Shown: one piece after another, positions 60,789 to 64,000 of the stretch
Layout: every line of letters starts with the position of its first letter
How positions within the stretch are numbered: the first letter of the stretch is position 1
Origin: Roseomonas acroporae
Lineage (GTDB): Bacteria; Pseudomonadota; Alphaproteobacteria; Acetobacterales; Acetobacteraceae
Assembly: GCF_023223525.1 (NCBI RefSeq)
Contig: NZ_JALPRX010000095.1
Span: forward strand, 1-64,000
Direction of reading: 5' to 3'
Length of the DNA stretch: 64,000 bases
Notes under the pieces: generated by a model
Databases searched by the model: none
Seen by the model: the letters and a program-made list of their open reading frames with translations, nothing else
What the model was told of the DNA's origin: nothing
Translations under genes and position numbers: made by a program

Positions 60789-61712
60789 ATGGCGGCGGAA
60801 GCGGCGGCGGAATGGGATGCGGTGGTGATCGGCGGCGGCCCGGCGGGACTCAGCGCCGCGCTGGTGCTCGGCCGCTGCCGGCGCCGCGTGCTGCTCTGCG
60901 ACGCGGGCGACCACCGCAACGACCGCTCCCGCGCCATGCACGGCTTCCTCACCCGCGACGGCACCCCGCCCGCCGAGTTGCGCGCCCTCGGCCGCGCCGA
61001 GCTGCGCCGCTACCCCGGCATCGAGCTGCGCGACACCGCCGTAACCGCCCTCGAACGCACCGGACCCACCGGCTTCACCGCCCGACTCGCCGACGGCGCC
61101 ACCGCCCGAGCCCGCCTCGTCCTGCTCGCCACCGGCGTCACCGACGTGCTCCCCGATCTCCCCGGCCTCGCCGCCATCTATGGCACCACCGCCTGGGTCT
61201 GCCCGATCTGCGACGGCTGGGAACACGCCGACCAGCCCCTCGCCGTCTACGGCCGCGGCCGCGAAGGCTACCGCATGGCGCTGGAGATACGCGGCTGGAC
61301 CGCCGACCTCGCCCTCTGCACCGACGGCCCCGCCGGCCTGGACGAGTCCGAACGCGGCCGCCTCGCCCGCAACGGCATCGCCCTGCGCGAGGAACGCATC
61401 GCCACCCTGGAATCCGAATCCGGCCGCCTCCGGGCCATCCGCTTCGCCACCGGCGACACGCTGCCCCGCGCCGGCCTGTTCCTCGCCGTCGAATGGCGCC
61501 AGGGCGCCGACTTCGCCGAACGCCTGGGCTGCGCCATGACCGACCAGGGCTGCGTCGCCGCCGGCCGCCACGAGACCACCGACATCCCCGGCCTCTTCGT
61601 CGCCGGCGACGCCTCCCGCGGCCTGCAACTCGCCGCCGTCGCCGTGGCCCAGGGCGTCACGGCCGCCTTCGAGATGAACGCGGCACTGCTGCGAGCGGAC
61701 CTGGTGGACTGA
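60789..61712 (+). CDS. Thioredoxin-reductase-like flavoprotein
   Basis: This 307-residue protein has the FAD motif GGGPAGLSAA, a redox motif CPICD near residue 138, and IPGLFVAGDASRGLQLAAVA near the C terminus. It is shorter than most TrxB and lacks the clear second nucleotide motif (GGGDSA) of that enzyme, reading YGRGREGYRM instead. It probably reduces a disulfide protein with NADPH or a similar donor; the partner is unknown. Confidence 0.83.
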   Translation: MAAEAAAEWDAVVIGGGPAGLSAALVLGRCRRRVLLCDAGDHRNDRSRAMHGFLTRDGTPPAELRALGRAELRRYPGIELRDTAVTALERTGPTGFTARLADGATARARLVLLATGVTDVLPDLPGLAAIYGTTAWVCPICDGWEHADQPLAVYGRGREGYRMALEIRGWTADLALCTDGPAGLDESERGRLARNGIALREERIATLESESGRLRAIRFATGDTLPRAGLFLAVEWRQGADFAERLGCAMTDQGCVAAGRHETTDIPGLFVAGDASRGLQLAAVAVAQGVTAAFEMNAALLRADLVD

Positions 61713-61740
61713 TTTTTGGTATCTCGTTCGTTGAAGCCCC

Positions 61741-61814
61741 GGGGCGCCGCCCCGGACCCCGGCAGGAGGGCGTTGCCCTCCTGCACCACCCACCAAGGGC
61801 CACAGGGCCCTTGG
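61741..61814. repeat. Palindrome cluster at the border of the AT-rich segment
   Basis: Three hairpins: GGGGCgccGCCCC (61741-61753), CAGGAGGGCgttGCCCTCCTG (61763-61783) and a 9-bp-arm pair (61793-61814) with CCAAGGGCC. The family is the same as at 17-170. The AT-rich sequence begins directly after it, at about 61,830. Confidence 0.7.
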
Positions 61815-61890
61815 AACCCAAATAGAACATCAACGATTAGCGCTTATCATGAGCTGGGAATTTTTTGACTTTAAGTATATAGCGCGGTAT

Positions 61891-64000
61891 TTACTCGCCT
61901 GAGAATATGGCCTCATCTATTAGTCCATTTGAAATCGCGTTTTTGAGCAGCAAGCTTGCGCCGCGCTGCCGTTCGATAAGTACCTCGACTCGATACCTTG
62001 CACGAGTTATGGCTACATATAAGCGATTATGCGATGCATAAGACAAAAAATTTCGACTATCCAAAGATTCACTAGTGTAGGCTGGCGGAACACGCCCTTC
62101 GTCTACTCCCAGCAACATAACTGCATGAAATTCAAGCCCTCCAACGTAGTCAGGCGTCGTAAGTATATAACGGCCAGCAATCAACGCACGCTTAACTGCT
62201 TCGGTATCACCACGCTCTTTTAAAATTTCAACCGGCTTATTGCGCGCCGCAACAAACAACTGCATTTCCTTAAATAGATCGTCGCTAAAAGCAACAAGCG
62301 CAATGTTGCCGCGCGGCACATTTAATTCACGAGCAATTTTCTCAGCCCTAGCAAAAGATCCTTCAATAATCACCTCGTCATTGTCGCATAGCCATTGGAT
62401 GGGCCGAGCGCACATTCGTTCCTCAGCAATGGTGAAAGTGCTATTTGCAAGCCGTAGCGGATCATTGAAGTTCGTAAAAAGTGTTGCGCCGGCGGCAGTT
62501 ACTGAAAATGCAAGATCGACAATTTCCGGCGAACATCTAAAAACACTAATTACTTCAGTTTTACTGAATGGCGGAGCATCATCAGATAATGTGAGAGCAT
62601 GGTCGAATGATTCATCTGTCCAGCCTCTATCTCCGATAGCCTGCGCTCGATCCACTGAATAAGCAATTGGATAAGAGGCTTCCTGTCTCGGAAGGTGATG
62701 AAACAACGATAGTTCATTTAAATTAAATAGGTGAGTTTCATCTATAAAAATGCTATCATAACCTTCTCTCAGTCTGCGACGCCGCCAAATTGGAGTGTTG
62801 AGTTGTCCTATAGTTGTTAATACGATATCATCAGTGTCGAATTGCGCCGATTGTTGTAGTTGTTTCTGATAGCGCTTGAATATTTGCCACACAAAGCTGC
62901 GATCATTAGCTTCCTCCACGGGCAATCCATATTTAAGCCTCGGCATTTTCCGATAGCTATCGAGCTTCTCTTCAGATCGCCCCTTAATAATAACACTGAT
63001 TTCATGAGCAATTATTTCCGCCGCAGTCCATTGATCAGAATTCGTCAAAAAATACCCAAATGAAGGAGATAAGAAGCGCTGGTGAGTTGGAAAATCCTCT
63101 TTCATTGCAGCCACGAATGCCTCGTGAACATAAAGCAATTGAAGTTGTTTAGACTCCATAGCATCACGATCAATGAACTCACTCTCTGAAATATCTTGCC
63201 GAAGAAGCTCTCCGCATAATTGCTGCAACGTTATTATTTTGAGGCTCTGGCGAGAGAGGTTTTTTTCGCCGTCCTCGAAGTGGTCTTCATCGTTTGTTTC
63301 AAACACGCTTTGAACTGAACGGCGAGTTGCATCACTATGGGTAACGAATAAGGCTCGCTCTTCACGATTCATATTTTTGGAATTTTTTAAAGAGGTGATG
63401 CACTTAAGTATCAAACAAAGTGTCTTTCCAGTTCCTGCAGGACCTTCAATCCGGTGTGGCGCATCCAATTCTGAATCTACAAACTCCTTTTGGCGAGTAG
63501 TCAATAAGTGACGCCATCTTTCGTAACCCTGATATGGCTCAAGCTTGTTCGCTGGCGCATCAAGTGCCGTAACTGAAATCGACGTTATCTTTGGCTTTTC
63601 TGGTGTCGGAGTTATTTTTGACTGATTGATTGCCGGAAGTATCTCCAGAAACTTCCGAAAATTTGTAACTCGCACGTCTTCGTGTGGACCGCCAGAGTCA
63701 TCAGTCCCACATCTATAAACCAAAACAAATCTCGCTTCATCGCCTCGTTTTGCTAGTCTTTTACTGTCTGGAGACAACTCCAATGATACTCGTACGGACG
63801 TGCGCTGGCTAATTGGGTATGGAAAAACGACGGCTTTAGTGGACGTCGTTAGGAATCGCTCATTAGAGCTGGGCTTAAGATTCGCCCACATTTTTGCACA
63901 GAAGCGCAAAGTCTTTTGCAAATGCAAAAGAACCTCGGCCGGTCGATAGCGGCCACCAAAAATACCCGAGGCCTCGACATCAAAGACAATATATTGAGAT
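61891..64000 (-). CDS. UvrD-like superfamily 1 helicase, truncated by the window edge
   Basis: The gene is open past position 64000, so its N terminus is missing. At least 703 residues are visible. Motifs include Walker A GPAGTGKTLCLIL, motif II FIDETHLF, motif III around SVDRAQAIGD, motif V/VI near TTPDYVGGLEFHAVMLLG and YVAITRARYRVEVL. These are the SF1 UvrD/Rep helicase motifs. The N-terminal part is not typical and may be a specific domain. The base composition is far more AT-rich than the chromosome. It is probably part of an acquired locus, with partner genes beyond the window. Confidence 0.85.
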   Translation of the reverse strand, partial: SQYIVFDVEASGIFGGRYRPAEVLLHLQKTLRFCAKMWANLKPSSNERFLTTSTKAVVFPYPISQRTSVRVSLELSPDSKRLAKRGDEARFVLVYRCGTDDSGGPHEDVRVTNFRKFLEILPAINQSKITPTPEKPKITSISVTALDAPANKLEPYQGYERWRHLLTTRQKEFVDSELDAPHRIEGPAGTGKTLCLILKCITSLKNSKNMNREERALFVTHSDATRRSVQSVFETNDEDHFEDGEKNLSRQSLKIITLQQLCGELLRQDISESEFIDRDAMESKQLQLLYVHEAFVAAMKEDFPTHQRFLSPSFGYFLTNSDQWTAAEIIAHEISVIIKGRSEEKLDSYRKMPRLKYGLPVEEANDRSFVWQIFKRYQKQLQQSAQFDTDDIVLTTIGQLNTPIWRRRRLREGYDSIFIDETHLFNLNELSLFHHLPRQEASYPIAYSVDRAQAIGDRGWTDESFDHALTLSDDAPPFSKTEVISVFRCSPEIVDLAFSVTAAGATLFTNFNDPLRLANSTFTIAEERMCARPIQWLCDNDEVIIEGSFARAEKIARELNVPRGNIALVAFSDDLFKEMQLFVAARNKPVEILKERGDTEAVKRALIAGRYILTTPDYVGGLEFHAVMLLGVDEGRVPPAYTSESLDSRNFLSYASHNRLYVAITRARYRVEVLIERQRGASLLLKNAISNGLIDEAIFSGE

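Overview
The window is GC-rich, compact chromosomal DNA, most likely from an alphaproteobacterium of the Acetobacteraceae (Roseomonas-like) type. The evidence is three orphan Bug/TctC solute receptors, many genes with GTG or TTG starts, families of GC-rich palindromic repeats, and a set of ordinary alphaproteobacterial genes. The taxonomic guess is inference.

Left chromosomal part, 1-19.1 kb. This holds a BaiN/HI0933-like flavoprotein, a diguanylate cyclase, a TauE/SafE exporter with a divergent LysR regulator, a membrane protein of unknown role, an isopropylmalate-dehydrogenase-like enzyme next to a divergent Bug receptor, and a complete EmrAB/NodT-type efflux operon. AcrR-like palindromes lie in front of the efflux operon and its TetR gene. 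A second Bug receptor, an HtrA/DegP protease, a PfpI-family protein and tRNA-Lys(UUU) follow.

Mobile element, 19,150-41,652. About 22.5 kb is inserted at the 3' end of tRNA-Lys. It is bounded by a 46-bp direct repeat (one mismatch) and carries matching integrase arm-type repeats near both ends and a tyrosine integrase at the right end. From right to left it has: an early cluster of five or six small, tightly overlapping genes that diverges from a ribbon-helix-helix gene across a complex palindromic operator; an AlpA-like regulator; a replication block (CHC2/Toprim primase-like, DUF927 helicase-like and a TopoVIA-type Toprim protein); and then phage head-type genes. The head-type genes are a lambda-gpE-like capsid with an in-frame amber codon and a Nu1-like small-terminase candidate. 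No large terminase, portal or tail operon was recognised. The far left end has a HigBA module and decayed tail-type genes. The right side is AT-richer cargo: a lipoprotein, two membrane proteins, an H-NS-like protein, a broken MpaB fragment and a Fic protein. Two clusters of the iteron GGTCGGAA, 14 kb apart, have the same six-copy layout in opposite orientation. One lies just downstream of the helicase gene and the other between Fic and the integrase. This recalls the ori/crr arrangement of satellite phage P4. I read the element as a replicating phage satellite or a strongly reduced prophage; which of these it is stays open.

Right chromosomal part, 41.7-61.7 kb. This holds a delta-9-type acyl-CoA desaturase, an M23 peptidase with xseA, a ParDE-like toxin-antitoxin pair, purD, a second diguanylate cyclase, an MBL-fold hydrolase, a GST, an OprB-type porin and a manganese module (mntH, a TonB-like protein, mntR) with a shared candidate operator. 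A third Bug receptor preceded by a 15-bp tandem repeat, a tadA-like deaminase, an AhpD-like protein and two flavoprotein oxidoreductases follow.

Right edge, from about 61.83 kb. Base composition drops abruptly to AT-rich, and a UvrD-like helicase gene runs off the window. This is probably the border of a second acquired island, possibly a defence locus.
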